Part shown: piece after piece, positions 30,848 to 41,000 of the stretch
Layout of the letters: each line of letters begins with the position of its first letter
Numbering within the stretch: position 1 is the stretch's first letter
From: Semisulcospira habei
Taxonomy: Eukaryota > Mollusca > Gastropoda > Semisulcospiridae
Length of the DNA: 64,000 nt
Direction of reading: 5' to 3'
NCBI GenBank assembly: GCA_036245525.1
Contig: BTPG01000004.1
Span: 17,743,412 to 17,807,411, forward strand
Notes under the pieces: generated by a model
The model's input: only the letters and a program-made list of their open reading frames with translations
What the model was told of the DNA's origin: nothing
Databases searched by the model: none
Position numbers and translations under genes: made by a program

Positions 30848-30959
30848 AATCTTCGTTCGCGAAGTCAAGCCAAGAGAGAGAGAGAGAGAGAGTAAGAGTC
30901 AAGCCACAGTCTTCCAACTTGGCCCAAGGATACTTTGTGGCAAGACCTTTCCAAACATA

Positions 30960-31210
30960 CAAATTTGAGTGACCTCTCATAAAGGGGAAGGTCACAGGGG
31001 CTCAGGAAATAGGTAAAAAATATCTATATTTTGACACAATTTATTTTTTTCTCAAATACTATTCACACTTCAACCCAAACTTGGTACTAAGATACCTGAG
31101 GGTAAGACCTTTCAATTCATACTAATTTGGTTGATCCCTCGGAAAGGTCAAGGGTCACAAGAGCTCAGGAAATAGGTCCAAAATAGCCATATTTTGACAT
31201 TATGGTCTGC
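30960..31210 (+). repeat. GGTCA-rich interspersed repeat
   Basis: GAAGGTCACAGGGGCTCAGG and AAATAGCCATATTTTGACAT, shared with 26310-26480; two internal copies (30960 and 31110). Confidence 0.7.
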
Positions 31211-31343
31211 GGGGTCAAATCAAGATCTATGCCCTTTGGAGATGGGCGTCATTTGCCTATAGATGGAATTGTTTTTTATCCAGGCTTACTTAAGTCAGCA
31301 ACACAATATCAAGACTGATCGTGCGGGTGGTCGGATCATTTTT

Positions 31344-31390
31344 ATGTGTGCATGTGAGTGTGTGTGTGTGTGTGAGATGGTGTGTGTGTG

Positions 31391-31462
<72 letters not shown>

Positions 31463-31508
31463 TGTGTGTGTGTGTGTGTGTGTGGTGTGTGTGTGTGTGT
31501 GTGTGTGT
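31344..31508. repeat. GT / GTGC microsatellite
   Basis: GT repeats enclosing about 15 GTGC units (31404-31462). Confidence 0.98.
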
Positions 31509-31555
31509 GAATACTCAGTGGCCGTGATATAGTTTTCGTTCCTTACAGGTGAAGG

Positions 31556-31680
31556 CGTTAAACCCTTGACTGCGAGAAAAACGTGAACAAATATCCAACT
31601 GCAAGAGACATAGATCCTTATTAGCCCCCGCGACTGCGGGGGCTCATGAGAAGCTATTTCCTTTGCTGAGACCAGTTTGT
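31556..31680. mobile_element. AGAGGCATAGATCC palindrome MITE
   Basis: TTAAACCCTTGACTGCGAG at the left, hairpin AAGAGACATAGATCCTTATT with loop CCCCCGCGACTGCGGGGG, pairing with TCATGAGAAGCTATTTCCTTT. Confidence 0.78.
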
Positions 31681-32044
31681 ATCCATATTTCTTGGACGGT
31701 GTTCGCTTTTGGTCACTGAATGAACCAAAATTCCAGAACAAAAATGTACGTACAATGGCAAGGGCATAGCTTGCAAATGATCACCGACTGTTCTTATGAC
31801 TATGAACGAGTGAAACTGAGACTTTTTGAGATCTTCGCGACATCATTGTTTGGGTTGTCGCGACCTACAGCATTCTCAAGTTTTGACGTCATTCTTTGAA
31901 AATTTCTTGTTTTATTGTTCCAAAATATGACATTAATTTTCTCTTGGGTTTGTGGCCTACAATGACGTGAAACGCATTAATTACTGCCACAGTGTGAAAG
32001 TCACAAATTTAAAGTGAAGTTGTTTTTTGTTTGTTTGTTTTTGT

Positions 32045-32225
32045 TTGTCTACCGTCACATTGAAAATACTGTAGACATTGAAATTGGGCTGGTCGGAGTG
32101 CAATCCGGAGCATGTACATGACGTTTTTGGCGTGCGGGACAGAAATTCTGGCAAAGAAGTAACAAGATATAAATAACGTCACGACTAGCTACGCAAACCT
32201 TGCTAGAGAACGTCTTTATCTGGCG
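32045..32225. repeat. Interspersed repeat upstream of GT array (copy 2)
   Basis: Matches 16205-16390 closely, including ATGACGTTTTTGGCGTG and AGCTACGCAAACCTTGCTAG; then GCGC and GTGC repeats follow. Confidence 0.85.
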
Positions 32226-32235
32226 CGCAGCGCTG

Positions 32236-32276
32236 CGCACGCGCGCGCGCGCGTGCGACGGTGCGTGCGTGCGTGC

Positions 32277-32309
<33 letters not shown>
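32236..32309. repeat. CG / GTGC / GT microsatellite
   Basis: CGCGCG run, five GTGC units, then GT. Confidence 0.97.
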
Positions 32310-32311
<2 letters not shown>

Positions 32312-32587
32312 ATCAGAAACAGAAAGACTTGTTTTTTTCAAGTTCGTTTCGTACTTTCTTCTTATAATTATCTCCTCTTTTGTTATTATTATTATCGTTA
32401 TTATTATTTTTTTTATTTTTAAATCACACGTCTGCATCTTGGAAGAGGCAGCCGACATTCTTCTAATACTGGACGCCTCCACTCAGGAGGGTGAAACCAA
32501 TTTCGTTCATGAAATCTTCTTCGCCACGCTCGCAGGGCTGACGTCAACCGCACAACCAGCTGTGCACATTCCGTGCAGCTAAGCGGA

Positions 32588-32787
32588 TTAACGCATTTAG
32601 CCAGACGGCCGTCTTTCCCAAATTTTGGAGGCGCCATCTAATGACTATGCACGAGGTGCAGGAGATGGATCGACAATGATAATTCAAGGGCAGTGCCAGA
32701 TTAGCTTGACCAAGCTAGTGGCACTACCCTTGAATTATCATGGTCGACCCATCTCCTGCTGTAGTGCGTCAGGGCTGAATGGGTTAA
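32588..32787. mobile_element. TTAA palindrome MITE, family E, central deletion
   Basis: Ends TTAACGCATTTAGCCAGAC and CAGGGCTGAATGGGTTAA. GGCGCC centre lost (GCTTGACCAAGC remains). Confidence 0.88.
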
Positions 32788-33177
32788 AGATGGACCTCCC
32801 ACCCTCCATCCGCTTGCAGTGCAGAGTGCAGGTGGGTGGGGGTGGAGGGGGGGGGGGTAGGGGGAGGCCCACGGACATGATGGATTTACGTCCGACTGTG
32901 TACGCGGCATTAGCATTCTTGAATTCTCCGTCAACCGTTTTACTGCCAGTGTAAGGACAATGCAATTTTGCCACCGTCTCTCTGCACACTCTGACACTGC
33001 AGTGTGGGTACGTGCAGACGGGATACGTACGAGGAGTGATATCGTGAGAAAGTTACGGGCTTGCAGTCACTGATTTGCACACTCGCTTGCACACACACAC
33101 ACACACGCGCGCCTGTGGTTTTTGGGCGACCGTCGTAAATTCAACGTCAAAGAGCCAGTCGCCTCAGGAACAACGTG

Positions 33178-33245
33178 GTGTCAGAAAGAGGCATAGATCC
33201 TTATGAGCCCAGGGGGCTTATGAGGATCGATGTCTCGTCGAACAG
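33178..33245. mobile_element. AGAGGCATAGATCC palindrome, short loop
   Basis: AAGAGGCATAGATCCTTATG pairs with CTTATGAGGATCGATGTCTC with the loop AGCCCAGGGG. Confidence 0.75.
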
Positions 33246-33628
33246 TTGGTTTGCGTTACCTTTTTGTCGGCAGTCGATAAGGGTGCGTATCGACTCAATA
33301 AAGGTACGCGTGCCCGCGCGCGCTGCCTTCTCTCGTCAGTTCGTTTTCATCATGTAGTTGTTCGTTTACGTAGTTTCTTAACATGTAATTCTTGCGTTCT
33401 GTTTTGCAGGGTAGAGATCATGGGACACGAGACTTGGAGCAGGATAAAAATCACACGGAATTAAATGATAGGAGCGTTTAAGTGTTGTGTGATTTGATTC
33501 TGTGAATTGTCTACGTCTGTCGGCCTTGACCAAACACACTCGCGCGTACACACACACACACACATACACACACATCATAGACAATGTACGTCTGCACACA
33601 CAACCACACACACACCAAAGATATAATT

Positions 33629-33735
33629 ATACTGATGAGCAAAAGAAATGCGACATTTTTGGAGTCATCGAAAACACTTCTACGTTTCTGACAATTCCAA
33701 AAATATCGCATTTCTTTTGCTCGTCACTATACATA
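33629..33735. mobile_element. TATACTGATGAGCAA MITE
   Basis: TATACTGATGAGCAAAAGAA to TTTGCTCGTCACTATAC, arms about 33 bp. Sits between two CA arrays (33548-33608 and 33739-33800). Confidence 0.87.
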
Positions 33736-33737
33736 TG

Positions 33738-33738
<1 letters not shown>

Positions 33739-33793
<55 letters not shown>

Positions 33794-33800
33794 CACACCG
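33739..33800. repeat. (AC)n microsatellite
   Basis: About 30 AC units with one GC variant. Confidence 0.97.
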
Positions 33801-33862
33801 TTCTCTTAAACAGCCACACGACGAACACCCGAAACATTTGTTCACAGTTCATATTATTCTTT

Positions 33863-34115
33863 ATGAACGGACAAGATATAAAAATAACATCCAGTTACAA
33901 TAAATACGATACTGAGGGGGAGGGGAGGAATAGCCGGCGGGATGCTTTAGACCAACCATTAAGAAGAGAATACATTGCATGGCGAGCGCATTTACTAACA
34001 TGCCTCTTAGTCTTACTCTCAGCGCCAGTTATAATGACATTTTGGCATAATCGCCGATACAAGTCACGAGGTGGTGGATCGACCATGACAAATCGCGACA
34101 GAGACTTTAATTTGT
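33863..34115 (+). CDS. Weak first-exon candidate with one membrane segment
   Basis: ATG at 33863 opens 84 codons plus one base up to a consensus donor, TTTGT|gtaagt. Residues about 43-61 (LLTCLLVLLSAPVIMTFW) could span a membrane, flanked by basic residues (RREY before, HNRRYKSR after), the pattern of a type II membrane protein. No homology recognised and no downstream exon seen; a chance open frame is about as likely. Confidence 0.25.
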
Positions 34116-34195
34116 GTAAGTAGTACAACTGTTTACTCTTAGTTGTTTTTTTTTTTTTTTGCTGTCAAAGCGGGGAAATGTTTCGCTGATAAATG

Positions 34196-34360
34196 TTAAC
34201 TCATTCTGCCCGCAACACACCACGGCAAATTATGGCGCCAAGCTATTCTGTCACCACCCTTGAACTATCATGGTCGATGTGTCTCCTGAATTGTAATGCA
34301 GTCCTCAGAGGATAACTCCAAAATGTGGATAATTCGTACCTCGGGCAGAATGAGTCGAGT
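34196..34360. mobile_element. TTAA palindrome MITE, family B, left arm deleted
   Basis: Left end TTAACTCATTCTGCCCG; the right end GGGCAGAATGAG has lost TTAA. Most of the left arm is missing. Confidence 0.82.
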
Positions 34361-34439
34361 CTCAAATGTGATTTTGTTAAGGGCCGGGTCTCGTTATCTT
34401 TGGCGCATCCCGTCACAAACGGGCTTCAAATTCTTTTTA

Positions 34440-34535
34440 TTCACGGGCAGTGCCAGATTAGCTTGACGCCTGTAGGCGCCAAGCTAATCTGTCAGTACCC
34501 TTGAGGTGACACAATCGATCCATCTCCCACTGCCT
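34440..34535. mobile_element. Family A hairpin core only
   Basis: GCAGTGCCAGATTAGCTTGA pairs with CAAGCTAATCTGTCAGTACC. No TTAA ends. Confidence 0.72.
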
Positions 34536-34669
34536 GCAATGAAATTTTAAAACAAAATAACATAGTCATGAATTCAACTAAAATATTCTTTTAAAAAAAA
34601 AAAGAAAAAAAAAGCTCGCAATGCTTTTGAACACATTCCGATTGTTCGTGAATGGTCACGTGTAATACT

Positions 34670-34805
34670 TCATACAGTGTGTGCTGCTCTGGGAATCACA
34701 GACTGCGGCCAGTTGCATAAGTGAGCTTGGTCCTGCGCCAGTCACCAAGCACCTTGTTTAGCCGCTGGCGCAGGACTAAGCTCGCTCAGGTAACTGACCC
34801 CAGCA
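34670..34805. mobile_element. GTTGCATAAGTGAGC palindrome within a GTGTGCTG..CAGCACAC element
   Basis: Inner arms GAGCTTGGTCCTGCGCCAGT and CTGGCGCAGGACTAAGCTC. Outer CAGTGTGTGCTGCTCTGGGA and CCCCAGCACAC look like the GGTCTGTGATTTTGGACC family split by the inner one. Confidence 0.65.
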
Positions 34806-34899
34806 CACTAAGTCCAGGTATACCATACTGAATAGGTGTTAGCATCTAACTACGATAAACACTTGACACTACAACGGTCTCTAAGCTGATAAGCCCCCG

Positions 34900-34985
34900 A
34901 TGCAAGAGGCACAGATATTCATGAGCCTCTGCAACCGCTGGGGCTCATGAGTATCAACGCCTCTTGCTAATCGAGACTGGCTCCA
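34900..34985. mobile_element. AGAGGCATAGATCC palindrome
   Basis: GCAAGAGGCACAGATATTCA pairs with TGAGTATCAACGCCTCTTGC; the change to AT..ATTC is partly mirrored. Confidence 0.77.
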
Positions 34986-35079
34986 GCTGTGCTTAAATTT
35001 GGGGTTAACTTAACGACTGTAAGCAAAGAAAATGTATACTCCAAAATGGCGGACATTGAACCAGTACAAGGGGTTAACT

Positions 35080-35900
35080 TACACGATATCGACAAAGTTT
35101 GATCCAACTGAACGACATGCTGAAAGCCTGTCTGAAAGCTTGGCACACAGGCAGTAAACCCTTCGTCCCATAAATTCTTCTGTGTAATGACACCCCCCCA
35201 AAAAAAAATTCCTACATCCTATCACACTATGTCTCTCACTCTTTCTCTCTAACCCCAGTCTCTCTCTCATACACACACATATACACATTGCATTTCATTG
35301 CATAGCAGTGAACGAATCAGCAGTGCAAAGCACTCAACCAAGCGAAGGTGAGTAGTTTAGAATACATCAACAATATTGACATCTTACGCACACATACAAA
35401 ACCTTGTCATCTCATCACCCCATCCCCAAATGCCTCTCATTACACCGCCCTCACCTGCAAGCAAAACGGTACAATAACCACCATCAATGTGAGCTCAGAA
35501 ATATTAAAAGATTATTTTTAAAAACACAGAATCAGAAAGTGAAGAAGAACGAAAATGGCTGCCGAGAATTTTTTTTAAACCCAGACCAAACAAATGACTG
35601 CCAAGTGCGTAAAAAGCTTTAAAATTGCCCACAAAGAAGCATGCTTGTCCTTCAAACGTGTAATTTTTCCATTGTTGCTTTTTCAGTTAAAGATTTACCG
35701 CCCCCCCCCCCCCCCCCACCTTTTTTGTGCATACGCAGCCAGTTACTGTATACAGAACCGGGTAGCTGGATGTACAAAAGGGGGGGGGGGGGGGGGTTAA
35801 GCGCAGTATCAGAAATTTTCTAGCTACAAAATAAATATCAAATACTGGTAATATTCAAAATAAATACACACAATAACAAAAATAATGCATGTGCACCCAT
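35080..35900. other. Unannotated AT-rich stretch
   Basis: Holds TC-rich (35228-35275), poly-C (35700-35717) and poly-G (35779-35797) tracts; no coding signal seen. Confidence 0.5.
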
Positions 35901-35918
35901 GAAATGTACATTATTTTT

Positions 35919-36005
35919 TTAACCCTTGACTGCAGCTGTTGACAATACTGTTTGGTGGGCGTCTTTCCCAATATGCAGCATTGTCAATAGCAGTCAAGGC
36001 ATTAA
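35919..36005. mobile_element. TTAACCCTTGACTGC palindrome
   Basis: TTAACCCTTGACTGC and GCAGTCAAGGCATTAA ends, GTTGACAATACT/AGCATTGTCAAT inner arms. Shares TTAA with the next element. Relatives near 52784-52878 and 60100-60180. Confidence 0.78.
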
Positions 36006-36199
36006 CCCATTTAGCCCCGATGCCCTACAGCAGGAGATGGTATGACCATGATAATTTAAGGGTAGTGCCAGATTAGTGCCTGAAGGCGCCAAGCTAATCT
36101 GGCACTACCCTTGAATTATTATGGTCATTCCATCTCCTGCAACTGGTCGTTAACACCTCCAAAATTTGGGAAATGTGCCCGTGGGATTAAATGGGTTAA
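36002..36199. mobile_element. TTAA palindrome MITE, family A
   Basis: Ends TTAACCCATTTAGCCCC and GGATTAAATGGGTTAA; 8 bases of the left arm near the centre deleted. Confidence 0.9.
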
Positions 36200-36476
36200 A
36201 AAAATTACAAAAGTCACTCAAAGGGGCTTGTCTAGAAGCTAGACTCCTGATACTGATCTGAAATTGCAGCAAAATAAACACGACCTGAGATGCATGTACA
36301 ATTCAACTTTGACCTTGGCTTAAAAAGGGGGGTGGGGGGTGAGGTCGGTGACATCATCAGTTTTTGCATACATGTACCGGAGAACTTGTTTTGAGCAACC
36401 AACGTTTTGGACCCAAAAAACAGTGGCCTTGAAAGCAAGGGATCCTCACAAGAAAGGTGGAAAAGTGTCACCTGTC

Positions 36477-36545
36477 AATAAAGACCATCATTCAGGTGGC
36501 TACAGCCACCTGAATGATGGTCTTTAGTGACAGGTGATCTTTCAT
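36477..36545. mobile_element. GACCATCATTCAGGTGGC palindrome
   Basis: ATAAAGACCATCATTCAGGT pairs exactly with ACCTGAATGATGGTCTTTA, flanked by CACCTGTCA/TGACAGGTG. Related copy near 49470-49545. Confidence 0.78.
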
Positions 36546-37060
36546 AAGCGTGGTCCCTCAAAACAGGTTCTGTTGTACCAATTGGTTATAACTATAGTAC
36601 AAAGGGCTGAGGTCGGTAGTGTCGGCTTTTAACATACAGTTTACTGGTTTTTACACCAAAGGGGTTTTACTTGGGGAGTAAAAAAAAAAAAAAAAAAAAA
36701 AACTGCCACAGTCAGTTCACGTTTACAAGCTAAGCTTAGACATTTTTCTCAATGAACGACAATTTTTATATCATTGTCGCACACATACACGTTACTTAGA
36801 CAGATGTGTTTTTAAAACAGAGTTTTGCGTGGAGCACAGCCACATTATGTGATGACCCGTGAAATAATCTGGGGGTGTTTTCTTGCCCATGAAAGCCTAG
36901 ATCTCGCAAGTGGACCAATGTGCACAGACACCAAATTTGTCTTCTCCATTGTGCAGATGATTCTGGCTGCGAAAATTACAGCGAGATAAAATACAGGTCA
37001 GCCTGGTAATATCGTGACACAAGGAAACCACAAAGTCAGACCGCCTAATTTGCATTCACG

Positions 37061-37245
37061 TTAACCCGCTCAACCCCATGGCCACATTTCCCAAATTGTG
37101 CAGGTGTCACCTAACGATTATGCACCAGTTTCAGGAGATGGATCGACCATGATAATTCAAGGGTAGTGCCAGATTAGCTTGGCGCCTTCTGGCGCCAAGC
37201 TAATCTGGCACTACCCTTGAATTATCATAGTCGATCCATCTGAAG
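37061..37245. mobile_element. TTAA palindrome MITE, family A, right end lost
   Basis: TTAACCCGCTCAACCCC left end; arms perfect around GGCGCCTTCTGGCGCC; sequence changes after CGATCCATCT. Confidence 0.87.
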
Positions 37246-37262
37246 AAATAACACACAGTAAG

Positions 37263-37368
37263 CAACAACTCCCCTGACTCCAGCCTATTAGTTGGCCCAC
37301 ACACAGCTGTGCATGGACCAACTAGTGCTGGAGTCGGGCAGAGGACTTTTTGCTGACTGGGTGTTTAC
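37263..37368. mobile_element. CAGCAACAACTCCCCTGACT palindrome
   Basis: CTGACTCCAGCCTATTAGTT pairs with CTAGTGCTGGAGTCGGGCAG around CACACAGCTGTG; similar in plan to the GC-rich family. Confidence 0.65.
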
Positions 37369-37529
37369 ATGGGAGCGACAAAACCTGACTGCGATCTGCG
37401 ACAAAATCTGCGATATATTCAGGTATGCGTAATACTGAAGTGGACATGCGCCAGGTGTAAAAACTCTGCATGTAAAAGCCGATGAAACTACCGGACGCCA
37501 CCCCGTGAGCACAGCTAAGCTTACATCAT

Positions 37530-37735
37530 TTAACCCTTTTTATCCTGATACACTACTGCTTCAAATAAATTTGACGATAGTTCAAGGGTGGTGCCAGGAT
37601 AGCTTAGCGCCAAGCTATTCTGGCACCACCCTTGATCTAAGGTGGCTGATGTATCTCCTAATCTGTAATATGGCCTTCACAGGACAATAAGCAGATTAAA
37701 AAATTCAGCCTCAGGATGTAATTAGTTAGTCCCTA
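37530..37735. mobile_element. TTAA palindrome MITE, family C
   Basis: TTAACCCTTTTTATCCTGAT left; CAGCCTCAGGATGTAATTAG right (TTAA decayed). Centre reduced to TTAGCGCCAAGC. Confidence 0.83.
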
Positions 37736-37916
37736 CATTGCCAACACCTGCCACCTGAAGAAGCAAAGAGCCTCATCAGCCCCCACGTCTGCCTCTCGAA
37801 GACTACGCTCTATCCATATTGAGATTATTTCAATATTTGGCATTGCATGGCATGGTTTCTGCCATTCATTGTGTCTGTTGGCAGCCAAGGGAAAAATGAC
37901 ATGTTAAACAAATATT

Positions 37917-38010
37917 AACCCTTTGGCTGCTAGTAGCCCTTCTTGTCAAAGTGATTCCTGCAGGATACACACTCTGCTAAAGGCACTACCAACAGTCAAA
38001 ATGTTTAAGA
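37917..38010. mobile_element. CCTTTGGCTGTCGG-family palindrome, decayed
   Basis: TTAACCCTTTGGCTGCTAG, GTGATTCCTGCAGGA centre, CACTACCAACAGTCAAA right. Confidence 0.65.
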
Positions 38011-38334
38011 CTGCAATGATTGGTGCTTTCAACTGCCATTATTTTCAGTAACAGTGTATTAATAATAACACAGTTCAGTTTTTTTTACAAAATAATGACC
38101 AGATGTATCATAAGAATATCACAGAGCAACAAGGCTTGCTTTATTTAAGTTGGCAGATATATGAATACATCCAAAGTATGGGTGGTTGTTTTTTTGTTTT
38201 TTTTTCCAACTTATTTCAAACCTACACATTTTATTTGCAGTTACAAACCTAAAACCTTTAACTGTGATATAAGTATTCTAGTGCTAATTTCAATCAGGAC
38301 ACGTGGACCAAATTTCTCCTTTAAAGAAATCCCT

Positions 38335-38546
38335 TTAACCCTTTTCATCCTGATACATCCATTACTTGAAATAAAATTGACTACAATAGTTCAAGGGTGG
38401 TGCCAGAATAGCTTGGCGCCTAAGGCGCCAAGCTATTCTGGCACCGCCCTTGAACTAAAACAGTTAAGCTAGCTCCTAGTCTGTAATGTAGCATTCATAG
38501 GACAATAAGCAATTCTTTTAATCAGCCTCAGGATGAAATGGGTTAA
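38335..38546. mobile_element. TTAA palindrome MITE, family C, full length
   Basis: Ends TTAACCCTTTTCATCCTGAT and TCAGGATGAAATGGGTTAA; arms with GAATAG around GGCGCCTAAGGCGCC. Confidence 0.92.
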
Positions 38547-39161
38547 TAGTGAGTCAAGTGTGTAAAATGCAATCAACGCCAAAAGAATGAAAAACATTTT
38601 TAAATAACAAGGAGAAAACTTTAGGACAAATATACATGGCAGAATCTCTAGTATCGCTGTCATGACCTTTGACTCCATCTTGGGAGTCTAAAGCAGAGAT
38701 ACTTCAGATTTGCAAGATATTTGTCTTCTGAATATCCAATGGCAGAATCAGGAAACAATATTCTTACTATTAAGGAGAGATATAGATTCTTACATGCGTG
38801 TTTAGGTGTTGCTGAGAATCTCACTCGAGTGGTTTTAAGACCACTAAAGTGCAATTTTCAGTATCGCCTTACCTAAAGACTGATATAAAACTCTCTGTTT
38901 TTATTTGCAGTAATCTGATGTAAGTTGGTTTCAGCACATGCCTACAGAACAAGCCGCCATCAAAGATCTTAACATACCATAGTTTACTTTGTAATGTGAC
39001 GTATATATTTTTCACGTCAGACAAAACATTCGTGCATGATGGCGCAATACAGGATGCCATAGTGCCAGTCATCAACACAAAATGAGTTTCAAGCTTCAAT
39101 TTCACTTGTGTCCATATTTTTTTTCAGTTGACCAGACTTTCTACAAGACAATTGTGTGCAC

Positions 39162-39420
39162 ATATGTGACCTGTTCCCACGAAAGGGACCATAAGTCGGA
39201 AATTTTGAGTTTTGAGATATTTACACTATTACAATCTACTAGCAATACAAATTAATTTGATGCAAAAACTATTGTTGTAGTCTTGTTATTAAGCGAGAAA
39301 CATGCATTTAAAGTTGATCACTCGAACTGTCCCAAGATGACCCCCTGCATTCTTTTCGGCCTGTAGCTCCATTCGGCCAAAAGCGACTTAAGGTCCCTTT
39401 CGTGGGAACAGGTCACATAT
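39162..39420. mobile_element. Element with 38-bp inverted ends, ATATGTGACCTGTTCCCACG
   Basis: Starts ATATGTGACCTGTTCCCACG, ends CGTGGGAACAGGTCACATAT. Interior about 180 bp, AT-rich and non-palindromic, hence a different class from the foldbacks. Confidence 0.82.
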
Positions 39421-39528
39421 GGGCATTCACACACCAAAGAATATGTGCAATACGACTTTTCCACTCAAACGTGCAAAGGTGTATAAAGAAATCAGTATAC
39501 ATTTACTGCTTTTTCATTTTCATAAAAC

Positions 39529-39745
39529 ATGAATTTTTTTTCTAAAATGTATTTTTTTGAAAAATACTTACCGATGGCATTACTATCTGGGAATACACTC
39601 TATTGCCTATAGATTTCAGCAAAATTGTGTGTAGCACACAACTGGGGAGGAGACACCGGGGATCCAAGCACTATGACCCCGGGTGGCCTCCCCTTACTAC
39701 CCTATCCCGGCGAGCACAGGGCGACCTCGTCAGTTTCACACATAG
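39529..39745 (+). repeat. DIRS left inverted terminal repeat
   Basis: The reverse complement of 45738-45932 with few differences, from the AAAATAC-TTACCGATGG end region through CTATTGCCTATAG and the GC-rich GTGGCCTCCCC part to CAGTTTCAC. The outermost about 30 bases differ between the two repeats, as in other DIRS elements. Confidence 0.88.
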
Positions 39746-39784
39746 CCACAAGAGGCAAGCGGGGCAGGCGGGAGGGCCATTCGA

Positions 39785-39881
39785 GTAATGCCATCGGTAA
39801 GTATTTTTCAAAAAAATACATTTTAGAAAAAAAATTCATTTGTTTTTTCAAAATACATTACCGATGGCATTACTATCTGGG
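39785..39881. repeat. DIRS internal complementary region
   Basis: Bases 39785-39834 are the reverse complement of the extreme left end (39529-39578). Bases from about 39835 to 39881 are the reverse complement of the extreme right end (about 45886-45932). The two meet at ATTCATTTG. This template is thought to align the ends for circle formation in DIRS replication. Confidence 0.85.
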
Positions 39882-40048
39882 AGAATGGCGAACAGGCGGA
39901 GGGTGCCGTATCTAACCACAACCCAACCACTCCGCCGGCCCCCTCGAGAGAGAACTCCCGACGATTTCAGCTATGATGTGCCTAAGACGCCAGCAGTGCT
40001 CGGAGGGAGTGCTGGGCCGCGGAGATGTCGCCCACCCGTGCCAGGGAG

Positions 40049-41000
40049 TCACGTCAGCCGGATAGGTCTCTTAAGGTAGAAGCGTGCGAAAGTGGAGTCT
40101 GAGCGCCAGCCACCCGCTGCCAAAATATCTTTGACCGAGCAGTTGCGGTCCAGGGCTAGACTGGTGGCTACTGCTCTCACTTCATGCGCCCGGATTTGTA
40201 AAGGCTCAGCGCCGCGTGGGGAGAGGTCTAGGTAGTCTGACCTAATCACCCACCGCAGCCAGGATGACACGATCTGGGCCGAGATGTGGCGTCTGCCCGC
40301 GGACAAGGTAAGAAGAGGCGCGAGCGCCCCCGGCGCTGCGGCTGAGAGCGGCGCAGGTAAATCTTTAGCGCCCGCACTGGGTCCTGTTGCCGCGATCCAG
40401 GGGAGAGGTCCGCTCCACAGAGGGGCCGTATCGTTAGCACCTGAGGAGCCGCCGCGGGCGGCGGTTCTTGGCCAGGAAGGACGGATCGGAGAGCCTCTGC
40501 GCAGAGCCGTCGGAACGAACCGCAAACAGGCTGGGAGCATCGAGAGCGCGTGAAGCTCGCTGACTCGGGACGCTGTAACGAGAGCCAGAAGGAAACAGGT
40601 TTTCCGGGTCAAGTCTGAGAACCGAGCCAAGGGGAGGGGCTCAACCGGTCCGTATTCAACCACGTCAGTACCCAGGCAAGATCCCACCGGGGTACTAGGG
40701 AACGTGAAACCGGACGTCGGAGTTCAAAGTGAGCCAGAAATTCGACAGATCCTTGCAGGCGCCTGGGTCCGGAAGACACCGGTGACGGTAGATGTCCGCG
40801 AACGTAGCGCGGTAGCCCTTGATGGCGACCGGGGCTAAGCCCCGGTCGTCGAAGAGCCACAGGAAGAACTCCGCCAGTTGGTGGGAGGCTAGGTTAGTGG
40901 GAGGGTGCCCATGGGAGGTGCACCAGGTCTGAAAGACCCTCCACGTGCCTTCGTACACCTTCCTTGTAGAGAGTCTGCGGGCTGCTGCAATTGCCGCCAC
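40049..41000 (-). pseudogene. DIRS tyrosine recombinase
   Basis: N-terminal core-binding part: MAAIAAARRLSTRKVYEGTW and AIKGYRATFADIYRH (41000-40695). The catalytic part, from 40687, keeps the first Arg (VTASRVSELHAL), the His-x-x-Arg box (RAHEVRAVAT) and the nucleophilic Tyr region (GGWRSDSTFARFYLK). Between the boxes the reading shifts frame at least twice: DPSFLAKN-like and PVRALKIYLRRS text lie in other frames. The catalytic residues survive but the gene is broken. Confidence 0.82.

Larger units (their letters stand above)
26950..30892 (+). mobile_element. Near-complete APE-type LINE (non-LTR retrotransposon)
   Basis: GC-richer block comprising a 5' region (about 26950-27623), an endonuclease frame (27624-28724), a reverse transcriptase frame (28742-30847), a short 3'UTR and an (AG)n tail at 30874-30892. 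The 5' end cuts into a family D MITE near 26946. It matches the LINE type often mis-annotated as 'craniofacial development protein 2-like' in animal genomes. No clear target duplication was found. The truncated sister copy at 22638-24116 is nearly identical, pointing to recent activity. Confidence 0.85.

Noticed and set aside
26946..30892. Target-site duplication of the full-length LINE
   Set aside because: Short matches such as TAAAG/TAAGAG at the two ends are too short and imperfect to accept; the 5' boundary is not certain.
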